The notes: generated from the letters alone by a model not told the origin. A stretch of DNA of 64,000 nucleotides from Streptomyces shenzhenensis (GCF_003688995.1 NZ_PENI01000005.1:62001-126000); one strand, 5' to 3'. Positions 1 through 14,063 are shown, numbered from the stretch's first letter. Numbers and translations: made by a program.

Positions 1-87
1 ACCAGCGGCGCGCGCCCCGCCGGCCCGTTCGCGCTGCGGCTGCGCACCGGCGCCGACGTCGTCGTGACCGAGTGGCTGCGCGCCTGA
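1..87 (+). CDS. C-terminal end of an unidentified protein (partial)
   Basis: An open frame enters from the left edge and stops at TGA 85-87, giving the last 28 residues of a protein that ends VVVTEWLRA. Codon use is typical of the neighbourhood (G/C at nearly every third position), so it looks like a genuine gene tail. Too little is present to name a family. Confidence 0.6.
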   Translation, partial: TSGARPAGPFALRLRTGADVVVTEWLRA

Positions 88-125
88 CGCGGCAGCACCC
101 CGGCCGGGCTCGCACCGGCGGAGGT

Positions 126-923
126 TTAGCGGCCCACGCCGTCCACCAGGGCGGCGAGCGCGGACGCGAGCCGGTGCAGCCCGGGCCCGGCCGGGCCGCC
201 CGGTTCCGTCATATAGCCGTCCCTGCGGATCTCCACCATCAACGCGCCCACCCGGGGCTCCGTCCCGTAGAACTCCAGCGGCACGTACGCCCCGGCGAAC
301 GGGCTGTCGAGCGCCGTCTCACCGCACTCGGCGAACGCCGCGCGGGCCAGGTCCGCCAGCCCCGCCGCGGTGTGGAAGGCGTCGGTGCCCAGACAGACCG
401 GCGGCCGCGGCCCGTCACCGTGCAGCTCGTAGGGCAGCCGCTCGGTCGGATAGGAGTGCACGTCGATCACGACGGCCCGGCCGGTCGCGGCGAGCCGGTC
501 CCGCACGGCCTCGGTCATGGCCCGCGCGTACGGCCGGAAGTACCGCTCGATCAGCGGCCCCGGATCGGTGCCGGCGGGCCGCAGCGTCCCCCGCCGGGTG
601 GTCCCGGTGTAGACGGCCCCCATGCCCATGGCGAGCATCTCCTCCCGCTCGTCGGGGAACCGCTCCGGATCGACCACCAGCCGGGACAGCCGGTTCACGA
701 ACCGCCAGGGGGTGACCCGGGCCAGCCCGGCCGCGGCCTCGGCCAGCTCCGCGGTGTGCGCGTCCGTGATGTCGTCCAGCTCCCGCTCCAGGGCGGCGTC
801 GTCCAGCACGATGCCCGCGCGTACCGCCGCCGGTATCTCCCGTGCGGAGTGCGGCACATGCAGGATCACCGGGGAGCCGGCGGCGCCGGGGAGCAGGTCG
901 AAGGACGGTACGGCGGCATCCAC
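126..923 (-). CDS. N-formylglutamate amidohydrolase family protein
   Basis: A 265-residue protein of the N-formylglutamate amidohydrolase family (zinc-dependent hydrolases that release formate from N-formyl-amino acids, as in the last step of one histidine degradation route). The sequence shows HVPHSAREIP near the N-terminus and IDVHSYP in the middle, the two metal/active-site regions usual in the family, and a C-terminal MVEIRRDGY segment typical of its substrate-binding end. The open frame extends further upstream, but GTG at 923 has AGGGAG seven bases before it and gives the usual length, so I chose it. No hut genes are adjacent, so the actual substrate is uncertain. The protein lies downstream of idh on the same strand, with a strong hairpin between them, and is probably transcribed separately. 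Confidence 0.82.
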   Translation of the reverse strand: MDAAVPSFDLLPGAAGSPVILHVPHSAREIPAAVRAGIVLDDAALERELDDITDAHTAELAEAAAGLARVTPWRFVNRLSRLVVDPERFPDEREEMLAMGMGAVYTGTTRRGTLRPAGTDPGPLIERYFRPYARAMTEAVRDRLAATGRAVVIDVHSYPTERLPYELHGDGPRPPVCLGTDAFHTAAGLADLARAAFAECGETALDSPFAGAYVPLEFYGTEPRVGALMVEIRRDGYMTEPGGPAGPGLHRLASALAALVDGVGR

Positions 924-1057
924 GCGGGGGCTCCCTGGGTGCTGTCGGCGGTGCGGCGGACGATCCGCGGCCCACGCCACGGTACGCGCCGGGCCGTCCC
1001 GGGAACGGCCGGACGGCGGCCGGGAGACGGCAGGGGGCTGCCGTCGGCGGACATGGT

Positions 1058-1093
1058 TCCGCCCCGGCCGGGCGGTGCGCCGGCCGGGGCGGA
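1058..1093 (-). terminator. Hairpin terminator downstream of idh
   Basis: A perfect 14-base stem (1058-1071 with 1080-1093, core CCGCCCCGGCCGG) around an 8-base loop lies 25 bases beyond the idh stop codon. There is no U-tract, as is common for Streptomyces terminators. Confidence 0.6.
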
Positions 1094-1117
1094 GCGGACG
1101 GATCCGCGGGCGGGAGG

Positions 1118-3740
<2,623 letters not shown>

Positions 3741-3838
3741 GCGTGCGGCCCACGGCAGCCGCTCCCGGTATCCCCGCCCTGCGGCCCGGTCCGGCGCGTC
3801 GCGCGGGCAGCGGTGCCGTAGGCGGGGCCAGGGCGGGG

Positions 3839-4936
3839 TCAGAGGTGGTGGGCAGGGGGCAGGTCGGTCGGTTCGGTGGCCGGGGTTCGTTGTGGGGGGA
3901 TCAGCACCGTGCCCTGCTGGAGGGCCACCGTGCGGGTCGGTGCCGGGATGCGGATGCCCTCCTCGCGGTAGCGCCGGTGCAGGCGCTTGATGAACTCGTG
4001 CTTGATCCGGTACTGGTCGCTGAACTCACCGACGCCCAGGATCACCGTGAAGCCGATCCGGGAGTCGCCGAAGGTGTGGAAGCGGATCGCGGGCTCATGG
4101 TCGGGGACCGCCCCGGTGATCTCCGTCATCACCTCCGTGACGACCTCGCCCGTCACCCGCTCGACCTGGTCCAGATCGCTGTCGTAGCTGACCCCCGCCT
4201 GCACCAGGATCGTCAACTCCTGCTCGGGCCGCGTGAAGTTGGTCATGTTCGTCTTCGCGAGCTGCCCGTTGGGGATGACCACCAGGTTGTTGGAGAGCTG
4301 GCGGACCGTCGTCTGCCGCCAGTTGATGTCCACGACGTAGCCCTCCTCCCCGCTGCTCAGCCGGATGTAGTCGCCGGGCTGGACGGTCTTGGAGGCGAGA
4401 ATGTGGATGCCCGCGAAGAGGTTGGCGAGGGTGTCCTGGAGCGCGAGGGCCACGGCCAGACCGCCGACGCCCAGAGCGGTCAGCAGCGGCGCGATCGAGA
4501 TGCCCAGCGTCTGCAGCATCACCAGGAACCCGATGGCGAGGACCAGCACCCGGGTGATGTTCACGAAGATGGTGGCCGAACCGGCGACACCGGACCGGGA
4601 CTGGGTGACCGACCGCACCAGACCGGCGATCACCCGGGCCGCGGCGCCGCTCACCACGAGGATCAGCAGCACCTGCAGCGCCTGGTCGGTGTGGTGCCGC
4701 ACGGTCCGGGTCAGCGGCAGCACGGCCGCCGCGACGGCCACCCCGCCCGCGACCGCCGCCCAGGGCACGACGGTCCGCAGGGCGTCCACGACGACGTCGT
4801 CGCCGCTCCAGCGGGTCCGCTTGGCGTGCTTGGCGAGCCAGCGCAGCAGCGTCCGGGACAGGAACGCCGCCACCAGGCCCGCTCCCACGGCGATTCCGGC
4901 GAGAATCAGATCGTGCGCGGTGAGTGCGCGGTTCAC
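3839..4936 (-). CDS. MscS-family mechanosensitive ion channel
   Basis: A 365-residue membrane protein of the small-conductance mechanosensitive channel family, expected to open under membrane tension to relieve hypo-osmotic shock. Hydrophobic helices occur near residues 8-28, 55-75, 86-106 and 126-146. The pore-lining helix follows at about 150-178 (LLTALGVGGLAVALALQD, then TLANLFAGI), with the Gly/Ala-rich pattern of MscS TM3. The cytoplasmic beta domain follows with PGDYIRL and VIPNGQL, both family signatures. GTG at 4936 has GGAGGT in front, which fixes the start. The last 25 residues are Pro/Thr-rich and poorly conserved in type. Confidence 0.93.
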   Translation of the reverse strand: MNRALTAHDLILAGIAVGAGLVAAFLSRTLLRWLAKHAKRTRWSGDDVVVDALRTVVPWAAVAGGVAVAAAVLPLTRTVRHHTDQALQVLLILVVSGAAARVIAGLVRSVTQSRSGVAGSATIFVNITRVLVLAIGFLVMLQTLGISIAPLLTALGVGGLAVALALQDTLANLFAGIHILASKTVQPGDYIRLSSGEEGYVVDINWRQTTVRQLSNNLVVIPNGQLAKTNMTNFTRPEQELTILVQAGVSYDSDLDQVERVTGEVVTEVMTEITGAVPDHEPAIRFHTFGDSRIGFTVILGVGEFSDQYRIKHEFIKRLHRRYREEGIRIPAPTRTVALQQGTVLIPPQRTPATEPTDLPPAHHL

Positions 4937-5302
4937 CGGTCACCTCCGGGGCGCCGCGCGTCCGACGGCCGGATGCGATGTGTCGTCACGTTCTCACCTG
5001 TTCGGTCCGGGATGTGCGAGCGCGCCGGCCGTACGGTGCGAAGGTCCGGCCGCGCTCGTTCATCCTGCCGTATCCGGCACGGGAGTTCGCACCGCGACCG
5101 CCCGCGCGGACGACGGCCCCGCGGCCCCGCACCAGGCGTCCCCGGGCGCGCCCGAGTTCGGCTGCCGTCGGTCCGTCCACCGCGTTGTGGACGGACGGCC
5201 GGGACAGGACGACGGTGGTGTCGTGTTCCCGGCACGGACGGTTCTCCTCCCCGGGACGCCGGCCGGGCCGTGTCCCCGTCGGGTCGGAGGGCCGACTCTG
5301 CC
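4937..5302. other. Intergenic region with one hairpin
   Basis: About 365 bases between two leftward genes. It carries the upstream region of the MscS gene and the 3' flank of the YbhN-like gene. Apart from the hairpin at 5171-5196 I see no gene or motif. Confidence 0.5.
5171..5196 (-). terminator. Hairpin, putative terminator of the YbhN-like gene
   Basis: A perfect 10-base stem, GTCCGTCCAC and GTGGACGGAC, around a CGCGTT loop, 107 bases past the stop codon of the leftward gene at 5303-6280. There is no U-tract, so termination is inferred. Confidence 0.45.
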
Positions 5303-6280
5303 TCAGATCACCTTCAGCCGCACCAGCGCGCCCAGCGTCAGCGCCCCCGGCACCAGCGGCACCCACACGGTGATGATCCGGTAGGCCAGGACCACCGCGG
5401 TGGCGACCGCGACCGGTCCGCCCGCCGCCACCAGGGCCACGATCAGCGCGGCCTCGACGGACCCGAGGCCGCCCGGCGTGGGCACCAGCGCCACCGCCAC
5501 CGTCGCCGCGAGATAGGCCAGCGCCATGTGCGCCGGCGCCACCGGCAGGTCCAGCGCCCGCCCCACCGCGGCGAGACCGGCGGCCTGGAGCGCCGGGAAG
5601 GCCAGCGACCCGCCCCACAGGGCCAGCGCCCGCGACGGACGCGTGTGCACCGAGCGCGCCTCGCCCAGGGCGCTGTGGAGGAAGGACCACACGGCCGTGC
5701 GCAGCCGCCGGACGAGCACCAGCACACCCGCTGCCACCGCCAGCAGCGCGCCGGCGATCAGCAGCAGCGGGCCGAGCGTCCCGGCGGGCAGCAGACCGCC
5801 CACCCGCAGCGCGTGCGGGAAGGCGATCAGCAGCGCGGCCAGCAGGCCCACCCGGCCCACCGACTCGGCCAGCAGGTACAGCGCGACCGCGGCCGACGAA
5901 CGGGCGAGCGGGATCCCGCACACGGCCATGAAGCGCAGGTTCACCGCGCTCGAACCCAGCCCCGTCGGCAGCAGATGGTTGGCCGCGCCCGCCGCGAACT
6001 GGGTGGCCAGCAGCCGCCGTTTGGGCAGCGGCTGCACGACCGCGCCCTGCCGGGTCACCGCGGCCGCCACCCAGGTCAGGCAGGTGGCGCCGCCGGCCGC
6101 CAGCAGCCACGGCCAGGAGGCGGTCCGCAGATGTCCGAAGCCCTCGACGAGCACGGAGCGGTGCTGCACCGCGATCACGGTGACGAGCACGATCGGGGCC
6201 AGGCACAGGACCTGGCGGAGGGGGAGGCGCCGCAGGAGACGTCGTCCCCCGCGGGGATCGGGGAGGTGTGCCGCTGTCAC
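5303..6280 (-). CDS. YbhN/UPF0104-type lysylphosphatidylglycerol synthase-like membrane protein
   Basis: A 325-residue polytopic membrane protein of the lysylphosphatidylglycerol synthase/flippase transmembrane family (the YbhN or AglD-like domain). It has about eight hydrophobic helices; AANHLLPTGLGSSAVNLRFM and LVPTPGGLGSVEAAL are the two conserved motifs of the family. It has no soluble aminoacyl-phospholipid synthase domain, so it is not itself an MprF enzyme and more likely translocates or modifies a lipid or glycan. GTG at 6280 is the best in-frame start, since the upstream frame has no alternative with a ribosome site, but no strong Shine-Dalgarno is visible, so the start is uncertain. 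It is divergent from the ABC exporter, and the SoxR-type promoter lies between them. Confidence 0.8.
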   Translation of the reverse strand: MTAAHLPDPRGGRRLLRRLPLRQVLCLAPIVLVTVIAVQHRSVLVEGFGHLRTASWPWLLAAGGATCLTWVAAAVTRQGAVVQPLPKRRLLATQFAAGAANHLLPTGLGSSAVNLRFMAVCGIPLARSSAAVALYLLAESVGRVGLLAALLIAFPHALRVGGLLPAGTLGPLLLIAGALLAVAAGVLVLVRRLRTAVWSFLHSALGEARSVHTRPSRALALWGGSLAFPALQAAGLAAVGRALDLPVAPAHMALAYLAATVAVALVPTPGGLGSVEAALIVALVAAGGPVAVATAVVLAYRIITVWVPLVPGALTLGALVRLKVI

Positions 6281-6407
6281 ATCGGGAGAGGTTTTCCGCC
6301 CCGCGCCAACGGCGGGTAGCCGGATCGGGGACGGCGGCTTACGTACGGGAAGCGGGTGGGGGGAGGGACGCCGCGGAGCCCGGACGCGGGACGCTGTTCC
6401 CCCGTTG

Positions 6408-6438
6408 TTGACCTCAACGCGGCTTGAGGTCCTACGTT
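6408..6438 (+). promoter_or_regulatory. SoxR/MerR-type promoter with SoxR box
   Basis: A -35 element TTGACC (6408-6413) and a -10-like TACGTT (6433-6438) are 19 bases apart, the overlong spacing used by MerR-family activators. Between them lies the dyad GACCTCAA-N6-TTGAGGTC (6410-6417 and 6424-6431). The core CTCAA-N6-TTGAG matches the known SoxR box. The predicted transcription start falls at about 6445-6446, essentially on the exporter ATG, so the mRNA is probably leaderless. Confidence 0.85.
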
Positions 6439-6445
6439 CTCGTGC

Positions 6446-8329
6446 ATGAGCATGGAGACCACGGCCTGGACCCAGCTGCACAGCGTGCTGACGGCCGAGC
6501 ACGAGCGCCGCCCGCCGGCCCGCGCCACCCTCTCCCGCATCGCCGTCTTCGCCCGCCCGCACCGCCGCCGCATCGCCCGGTACGTCCTGCTCGGGGTGGT
6601 GACGGCGCTGCTCGCCGTCGCCACCCCGGTGCTCGCCGGCCGCGTCGTCGACGCGATCGTGTCGCACGGGGACACCGGCACCGTGGTCCGGCTGGCCCTG
6701 CTGATCGCCCTGATCGCGGTCGTCGAGGCGGCCCTCGGCATTCTCGGCAGACGGCTCTCGGCGACGCTCGGGGAGGGACTCATCCTCGACCTCCGCACGG
6801 CTGTGTTCGATCATGTGCAGCGCATGCCGGTCGCGTTCTTCACACGCACTCGTACGGGAGCGCTCGTCAGTCGTCTCAACAACGACGTCATTGGCGCGCA
6901 GCGGGCGTTCAGCAACACCCTGTCCGGAGTGGTCAGCAACGTCGTCACGCTGCTGCTCACCCTCGCCGTCATGCTCACCCTGTCCTGGCAGATCACCCTG
7001 CTCGCGCTGGTCCTGCTCCCGGTGTTCGTGATCCCGGCCCGCCGGATGGGCCGCCGGATGGCCCGGATGCAGCGCGAGGCGGCGGCGCTCGACGCGGCGA
7101 TGGGCACCCGTATGACCGAACGCTTCTCGGCCCCCGGCGCGACCCTGGTGAAGCTCTTCGGCCGGCCGGAGGAGGAGTCGGCGGAGTTCGCGGCCCGCGC
7201 CGGCCGGGTGCGGGACATCGGCATCCGCACGGCGACCGCCCAGTCGGCGTTCATCACCGCCCTCACCCTGGTGTCCTCCCTGGCCCTCGCCCTGGTCTAC
7301 GGGCTCGGCGGCTTCCTCGCGCTGCGCGGCACCCTGGAGCCGGGCGCGGTGGTGTCGCTGGCGCTGCTGCTGACCCGGCTGTACGCGCCGCTGACCGCGC
7401 TCGCCGGCGCCCGCGTCGAGGTGATGAGCGCGCTGGTCAGCTTCGAGCGGGTCTTCAAGGTGCTCGACCTGAAGCCGCTGCTGGCCGAATCCCCGGACGC
7501 CCGGGAGGTGCCCGAGGGGCCGGTGGCGGTCGAGTTCGCGGACGTCCGCTTCGGCTACCCGTCCGCCGACAAGGTCTCCCTCGCCTCCCTGGAGGAGGTC
7601 GCCACCCTGGACCCGCGCTCCGGCGCCGAGGTCCTGCACGGCGTCTCCTTCCGCGCCGAACCCGGGCGTACGGTGGCCCTCGTCGGCTCCTCCGGCGCCG
7701 GGAAGTCCACGATCGCGCAGCTGCTGCCGCGGCTGTACGACGTCGACGGGGGCGCGGTGCGGATCGGCGGCGTCGACGTCCGGGACCTCGGCGCGGCCTC
7801 GCTGCGGGCCACCCTCGGCATGGTCACCCAGGACGGGCATCTCTTCCACGACACGGTGCGGGCCAACCTGCTGCTGGCCCGCCCCACGGCCGGCGACGAC
7901 GAGCTGTGGGAGGCGCTGACCCGGGCCCGCCTCGACGACGTCGTACGGTCGCTGCCCGACGGGCTGGACACGGTGGTCGGCGAACGCGGCTACCGGCTCT
8001 CCGGCGGCGAGCGGCAGCGCATGACCATCGCGCGGCTGCTGCTGGCCCGGCAGCGCGTGGTCGTCCTCGACGAGGCCACCGCCCATCTGGACAACACCTC
8101 CGAGGCGGCCGTCCAGGAGGTGCTCACCGAGGCCCTGGCGGGCCGGACCGCCGTGGTGATCGCCCACCGGCTGTCCACGGTCCGGGCCGCCGATCTGATC
8201 CTCGTGGTCGAGGCCGGGCGGATCGTGGAGCGGGGCACCCACGAGGAACTCCTGGTGGCGGACGGGCGGTACGCCGAGCTGCACCGCACCCAGTTCGAGG
8301 GGCGGGCCGCGGAACCGGCGGCGGGCTGA
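6446..8329 (+). CDS. ABC exporter (fused membrane and ATPase domains), SoxR-controlled
   Basis: A 627-residue half-transporter of the ABC multidrug/lipid exporter type. The six-helix exporter membrane domain covers roughly residues 40-335. The nucleotide-binding domain follows with Walker A GSSGAGKST (414-422), signature LSGGERQRM (about 518), Walker B VVVLDEATAHLD (about 538-549) and H-loop IAHRLS. There is no obvious Shine-Dalgarno before ATG 6446, consistent with a leaderless transcript from the SoxR-type promoter immediately upstream; ATG 6452 is an alternative. An ABC transporter is an established member of the SoxR regulon in S. coelicolor, where SoxR responds to redox-active secondary metabolites. 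Export of such compounds is therefore the likely role, by inference. It works as a homodimer or with an unseen partner. Confidence 0.93.
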   Translation: MSMETTAWTQLHSVLTAEHERRPPARATLSRIAVFARPHRRRIARYVLLGVVTALLAVATPVLAGRVVDAIVSHGDTGTVVRLALLIALIAVVEAALGILGRRLSATLGEGLILDLRTAVFDHVQRMPVAFFTRTRTGALVSRLNNDVIGAQRAFSNTLSGVVSNVVTLLLTLAVMLTLSWQITLLALVLLPVFVIPARRMGRRMARMQREAAALDAAMGTRMTERFSAPGATLVKLFGRPEEESAEFAARAGRVRDIGIRTATAQSAFITALTLVSSLALALVYGLGGFLALRGTLEPGAVVSLALLLTRLYAPLTALAGARVEVMSALVSFERVFKVLDLKPLLAESPDAREVPEGPVAVEFADVRFGYPSADKVSLASLEEVATLDPRSGAEVLHGVSFRAEPGRTVALVGSSGAGKSTIAQLLPRLYDVDGGAVRIGGVDVRDLGAASLRATLGMVTQDGHLFHDTVRANLLLARPTAGDDELWEALTRARLDDVVRSLPDGLDTVVGERGYRLSGGERQRMTIARLLLARQRVVVLDEATAHLDNTSEAAVQEVLTEALAGRTAVVIAHRLSTVRAADLILVVEAGRIVERGTHEELLVADGRYAELHRTQFEGRAAEPAAG

Positions 8330-8429
8330 GCGCGCGTCCCGGCGCCGGGGTGCGCCCCCCGGTCCGCGCCACCGTGCCGCTGATCACCATGGGTTACGCT
8401 CGGCTGACCGCGGCAGGAGGGTGCGAGCC

Positions 8430-8774
8430 ATGAGCGACATCGAGATCCGCGACGACCGGGCGGCAGGCCGGCTCGAAGCGGTCGACGGCGCCGAAGTCGT
8501 CGGCCACATCGAGTACTTCGTCCTGGAGTCACCGGGGCGTGCCCTGGTCCCCGTCCACACCGTCGTGGAACCGGCGCACGAGGGGAAGGGCATCGCCGGT
8601 GCCCTGGCCCGCGAGCTGTACGCCGTCGCCGGGCGCGAGGGCGTCCCGGTGGCCCCGCTCTGCCCGTACGTCGTGAAGTGGGCCGCACGGCATCCCGAGG
8701 AGGCGCCGCCCGCCGACCGCGAACTGCTGCGGGCCGCGAAGCTCTGGCTGGCGGCACACCCCGGCCGGTTCTGA
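8430..8774 (+). CDS. Small GNAT-type N-acetyltransferase
   Basis: A 114-residue protein of the short GCN5-related acetyltransferase type (YjdJ/Gtt1-like, about 90-115 residues). The acetyl-CoA loop is VEPAHEGKGIAGALARELY, followed by PLCPYVVKWAARHPE, the conserved C-terminal part of this small family. AGGAGG nine bases before ATG 8430 decides the start over the GTG nine bases upstream. The substrate is unknown. Confidence 0.85.
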   Translation: MSDIEIRDDRAAGRLEAVDGAEVVGHIEYFVLESPGRALVPVHTVVEPAHEGKGIAGALARELYAVAGREGVPVAPLCPYVVKWAARHPEEAPPADRELLRAAKLWLAAHPGRF

Positions 8775-8891
8775 CCTGCGGGCGCCGGACCCTCGCGGGT
8801 GTACCGGGGGCCCGGGCGAGTGGTGGGCGTGGTGCCGGGTACGCGGGGGAGTAGTCCAGGGGCGATGTCGAGTGGCCCGCCGGAGGACGTC

Positions 8892-9146
8892 ATGAGCAAT
8901 CCGCATCCCGAACCCGTGCCGCCCGGACCCACACCCGGTCCGGGCCCCCGGCCGCCGGACCCGTATCCGAGCCCGGTCCCGCCCCCCGAGCCGCCGCCGG
9001 CCCCGGAACCGCCCCCGGCGCCCGCCCCGGTCCCCACTCCACCCCCGGCCCCCCGCCCGGGTCCACCCCCGGAGCCCTCCCCGTCCCCCATCCCACCCGG
9101 CCCAGAGCCCACCCCAAGCCCGGAACCGGGCCCACCGCTGACATGA
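8892..9146 (+). CDS. Proline-rich low-complexity small protein
   Basis: An 84-residue frame made almost entirely of Pro, Glu, Ala and Ser (PPPEPPPAPEPPPAPAP and similar). It starts at ATG 8892 with GGAGG five bases upstream, so translation is plausible. There is no signal peptide, membrane segment or known domain. Its 3' end, including the PLT-stop, is part of a unit that recurs several times in the following 800 bases, so the frame may be the first, intact copy of a decaying repeat. Simple-sequence DNA misread as a gene remains possible. Confidence 0.45.
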   Translation: MSNPHPEPVPPGPTPGPGPRPPDPYPSPVPPPEPPPAPEPPPAPAPVPTPPPAPRPGPPPEPSPSPIPPGPEPTPSPEPGPPLT

Positions 9147-9930
9147 CACGCGCCCCTTCGGGGGGTCACCCGCCGTACCGCCGTCACGTTCCGGAACGCC
9201 AACGGGGGCGCCCCCGCCGGAACCGACACCCGGTCCCGCCTCCGGCGCCCGGCCCGGTTCGCGTTCCGCCGCTGACGTGACATGACGACGGCGGGCAACC
9301 CCGCGTGGGTTCCCCCGCTGCCCGCCGGAACCGCCCACCGGTTCTGCCGCTGACCTGACACGGCGACGGCGGGCACGCTCGCGGGGGGTTCCCCGCCGCC
9401 CCGCCGGGGCCGACACCCGGTCCCGCCTCCGGTGTGCGACCCGGTTTGCATTCCGCCGCCGGCTCTGTCCCCGGAGCCCTCACCGTCCCCGATCCCGCCT
9501 GTGCCGAACCTGGAATCGGGTCCGCCGCTGACCTGACACGGCGACGGCGGGCACGCTCGCGGGGGGTTCCCCGCCGCCCCGCCGGGGCCGACACCCGGTC
9601 CCGCCTCCGGTGTGCGACCCGGTTCGCGTTCCGCCGCGGCTCTGCCTCCGGGGCCCTCGCCGTCCTCGATCCCGCCTGTGCCGAACCCGAAGTCGGGTTC
9701 GCCGCTGACGTGACATGACGACGGCGGGCGACCGCGCAGGGGGTCACCCGCCATACCGCCGGAACCGACACCCGGTCCCGCCTCCCGAGCCGCCGCCGGA
9801 CCCCTCCCCGTACCCGAGCCCACCCGGCCCGGAGCCCGCGCCGAACCCGGAACCGGGTTCGCCGCCGGCCTGATACGACGGCGGCGGGTGACCCCGCGAG
9901 GGGTCACCCGCCGCACCGGTGGGCGGCCCC
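9127..9930. repeat. Degenerate tandem array with embedded hairpins
   Basis: Units begin with CCGCTGACxTGACAxG followed by a hairpin of the form GGCGGGC...GGGG(T)...CCCGCC. They occur near 9130, 9272, 9350, 9528, 9705 and 9869. The copies at 9350 and 9528 are nearly identical for 178 bases, and the next step is 177. Each unit has a Pro-rich reading ending in the same stop as the gene at 8892-9146. The array separates that gene from the convergent gnd gene. Confidence 0.75.
9881..9914 (-). terminator. Strong hairpin downstream of gnd
   Basis: A perfect 15-base stem, GCGGCGGGTGACCCC pairing with GGGGTCACCCGCCGC, around loop GCGA, 49 bases past the gnd stop. It is the best-formed of the hairpins in the repeat array and probably acts in both directions. 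Confidence 0.65.
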
Positions 9931-9962
9931 GCAGGGGGTCACCCGCCGAACCGCCGGGGGCG

Positions 9963-11402
9963 CTACGCGCTGGCCTCCGAGCGGTCCCCGCCCCACAGGG
10001 TGTGGAACGAGCCGTCACGGTCGACCCGCCGGTAGGTGTGCGCCCCGAAGAAGTCCCGCTGCCCCTGCGTCAGCGCCGCGGGCAGCCGCTCGGCGCGCAG
10101 GGCGTCGTAGTAGGCGAGGGCCGCGGCGAACCCGGGGGCCGCGACACCCTGCCGGGTCGCCGCGACCAGCACCTCGCGCCAGTCGTCCTGCGCCGCCGCG
10201 ATCTCCCGCGCGAACGTCTCGTCGGACAGCAGGCTCGGCAGATCCGGCCGGGCGTCGTACGCGGCGCGGATACGGTCCAGGAACGCCGCCCGGATGATGC
10301 AGCCGCCGCGCCAGATGGCGGAGACCGCCCCGAGGTCGATGTCCCAGCCGTACTCCGCGCTGCCCGCGGCGATCTCGTGGAAGCCCTGCGTGTACGACAC
10401 GATCTTCGACGCGTACAGCGCCTGCTCCACCCGGTCGGCGAACACCGCCGCCTCCGCCTCGTCGAGCGCGGCCGGCTTCGGCCCGGCCAGACCCCGCGAG
10501 GCCTCCCGCAGCGCGGCGTGGCCCGACAGCGAGCGGGCGAACACGGCCTCGGCGATGCCCGAGACCGGGACGCCCAGGTCGAGGGCGATCTGGACCGTCC
10601 AGCGGCCGGTGCCCTTCTGCTCCGCCTGGTCCACCACGACGTCGACGAACGGCTTGCCCGTCGCCGCGTCCACATGGGACAGCACCTCGGCCGTGATCTC
10701 GATCAGATACGAGTCGAGCCGGCCCGTGTTCCAGGTGCGGAAGATGTCCGCGATCCGCGCGGGGGAGTACCCGGCGACGTCACGCAGCAACTGGTAGGCC
10801 TCGCCGATCAGCTGCATGTCGGCGTACTCGATGCCGTTGTGCACCATCTTCACGAAGTGCCCGGCGCCGTCGGGGCCGACATGGGTCACACAGGGCGCCC
10901 CGTCCTGTGCCTTGGCGGAGATCTTCTCCAGCATCGGGCCGAGGGGTTCGTACGACTCCTTCGAGCCGCCCGGCATGATGCTCGGCCCGTGCAGCGCGCC
11001 CTCCTCGCCGCCCGAGATCCCCGTGCCCACGAAGTGGATGCCCTGCTCACGCAGCTCGCGCTCGCGGCGCCGGGTGTCCGCGAAGTGCGCGTTGCCCCCG
11101 TCGATGATCATGTCGCCGGGCTCCAGCAGCGGGGCGAACTCCTGGATCACCGCGTCGGTCGGGTCGCCCGCCTTCACCATGATGACCAGGCGTCGCGGCC
11201 GCTCCAGCGCCGCCACGAACTCCTTGGCCGTCTCGGCGGCGACGAAGTCCCCCTCGTGGCCGAACTCCGCCACCAGCTCCCGGGTCCGGGTCGCGGTCCG
11301 GTTGTGCACCGCGACCGTGTAGCCGTTGCGCGCGAAGTTGCGAGCGAGGTTGCGGCCCATGACCGCGAGACCCGTGACGCCGATCTGGGCTGAAGTGCTC
11401 AT
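9963..11402 (-). CDS. gnd: 6-phosphogluconate dehydrogenase, decarboxylating
   Basis: A 479-residue enzyme of the oxidative pentose phosphate pathway: 6-phosphogluconate + NADP gives ribulose 5-phosphate + CO2 + NADPH. Visible motifs are the N-terminal Rossmann GVTGLAVMGRNLARN, HNRTATRTRELV (NADP-selective Arg/Thr), GTGISGGEEGALHGPSIMPGG, and the catalytic VGPDGAGHFVKMVHNGIEY with Lys and His. ATG 11402 with AGGAG eight bases before it is the start; the open frame runs 64 codons further upstream without support. Length is standard. Adjacent and divergent to rpfD, as I recall for S. coelicolor. Confidence 0.97.
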   Translation of the reverse strand: MSTSAQIGVTGLAVMGRNLARNFARNGYTVAVHNRTATRTRELVAEFGHEGDFVAAETAKEFVAALERPRRLVIMVKAGDPTDAVIQEFAPLLEPGDMIIDGGNAHFADTRRRERELREQGIHFVGTGISGGEEGALHGPSIMPGGSKESYEPLGPMLEKISAKAQDGAPCVTHVGPDGAGHFVKMVHNGIEYADMQLIGEAYQLLRDVAGYSPARIADIFRTWNTGRLDSYLIEITAEVLSHVDAATGKPFVDVVVDQAEQKGTGRWTVQIALDLGVPVSGIAEAVFARSLSGHAALREASRGLAGPKPAALDEAEAAVFADRVEQALYASKIVSYTQGFHEIAAGSAEYGWDIDLGAVSAIWRGGCIIRAAFLDRIRAAYDARPDLPSLLSDETFAREIAAAQDDWREVLVAATRQGVAAPGFAAALAYYDALRAERLPAALTQGQRDFFGAHTYRRVDRDGSFHTLWGGDRSEASA

Positions 11403-11536
11403 TCGGTTGGCTCCTAAGCGTCCTGAACATCTGTGGTGCCGGTCGTGCCGCCAGTATCGCCCCTTGACCATCCTGACGTGCCGGTACGCCGCCCGCACGT
11501 CCTGGTCGTTCCGGCTGCGCAGGCACATACGCATGA

Positions 11537-14063
<2,527 letters not shown>

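Noticed and set aside
5303..8284. A 993-codon minus-strand frame that would fuse the YbhN-like protein to sequence antisense to the ABC exporter.
   Set aside because: Only the part from 6280 leftwards encodes a recognisable protein; the remainder is the shadow of the exporter gene and removes the SoxR-type promoter.
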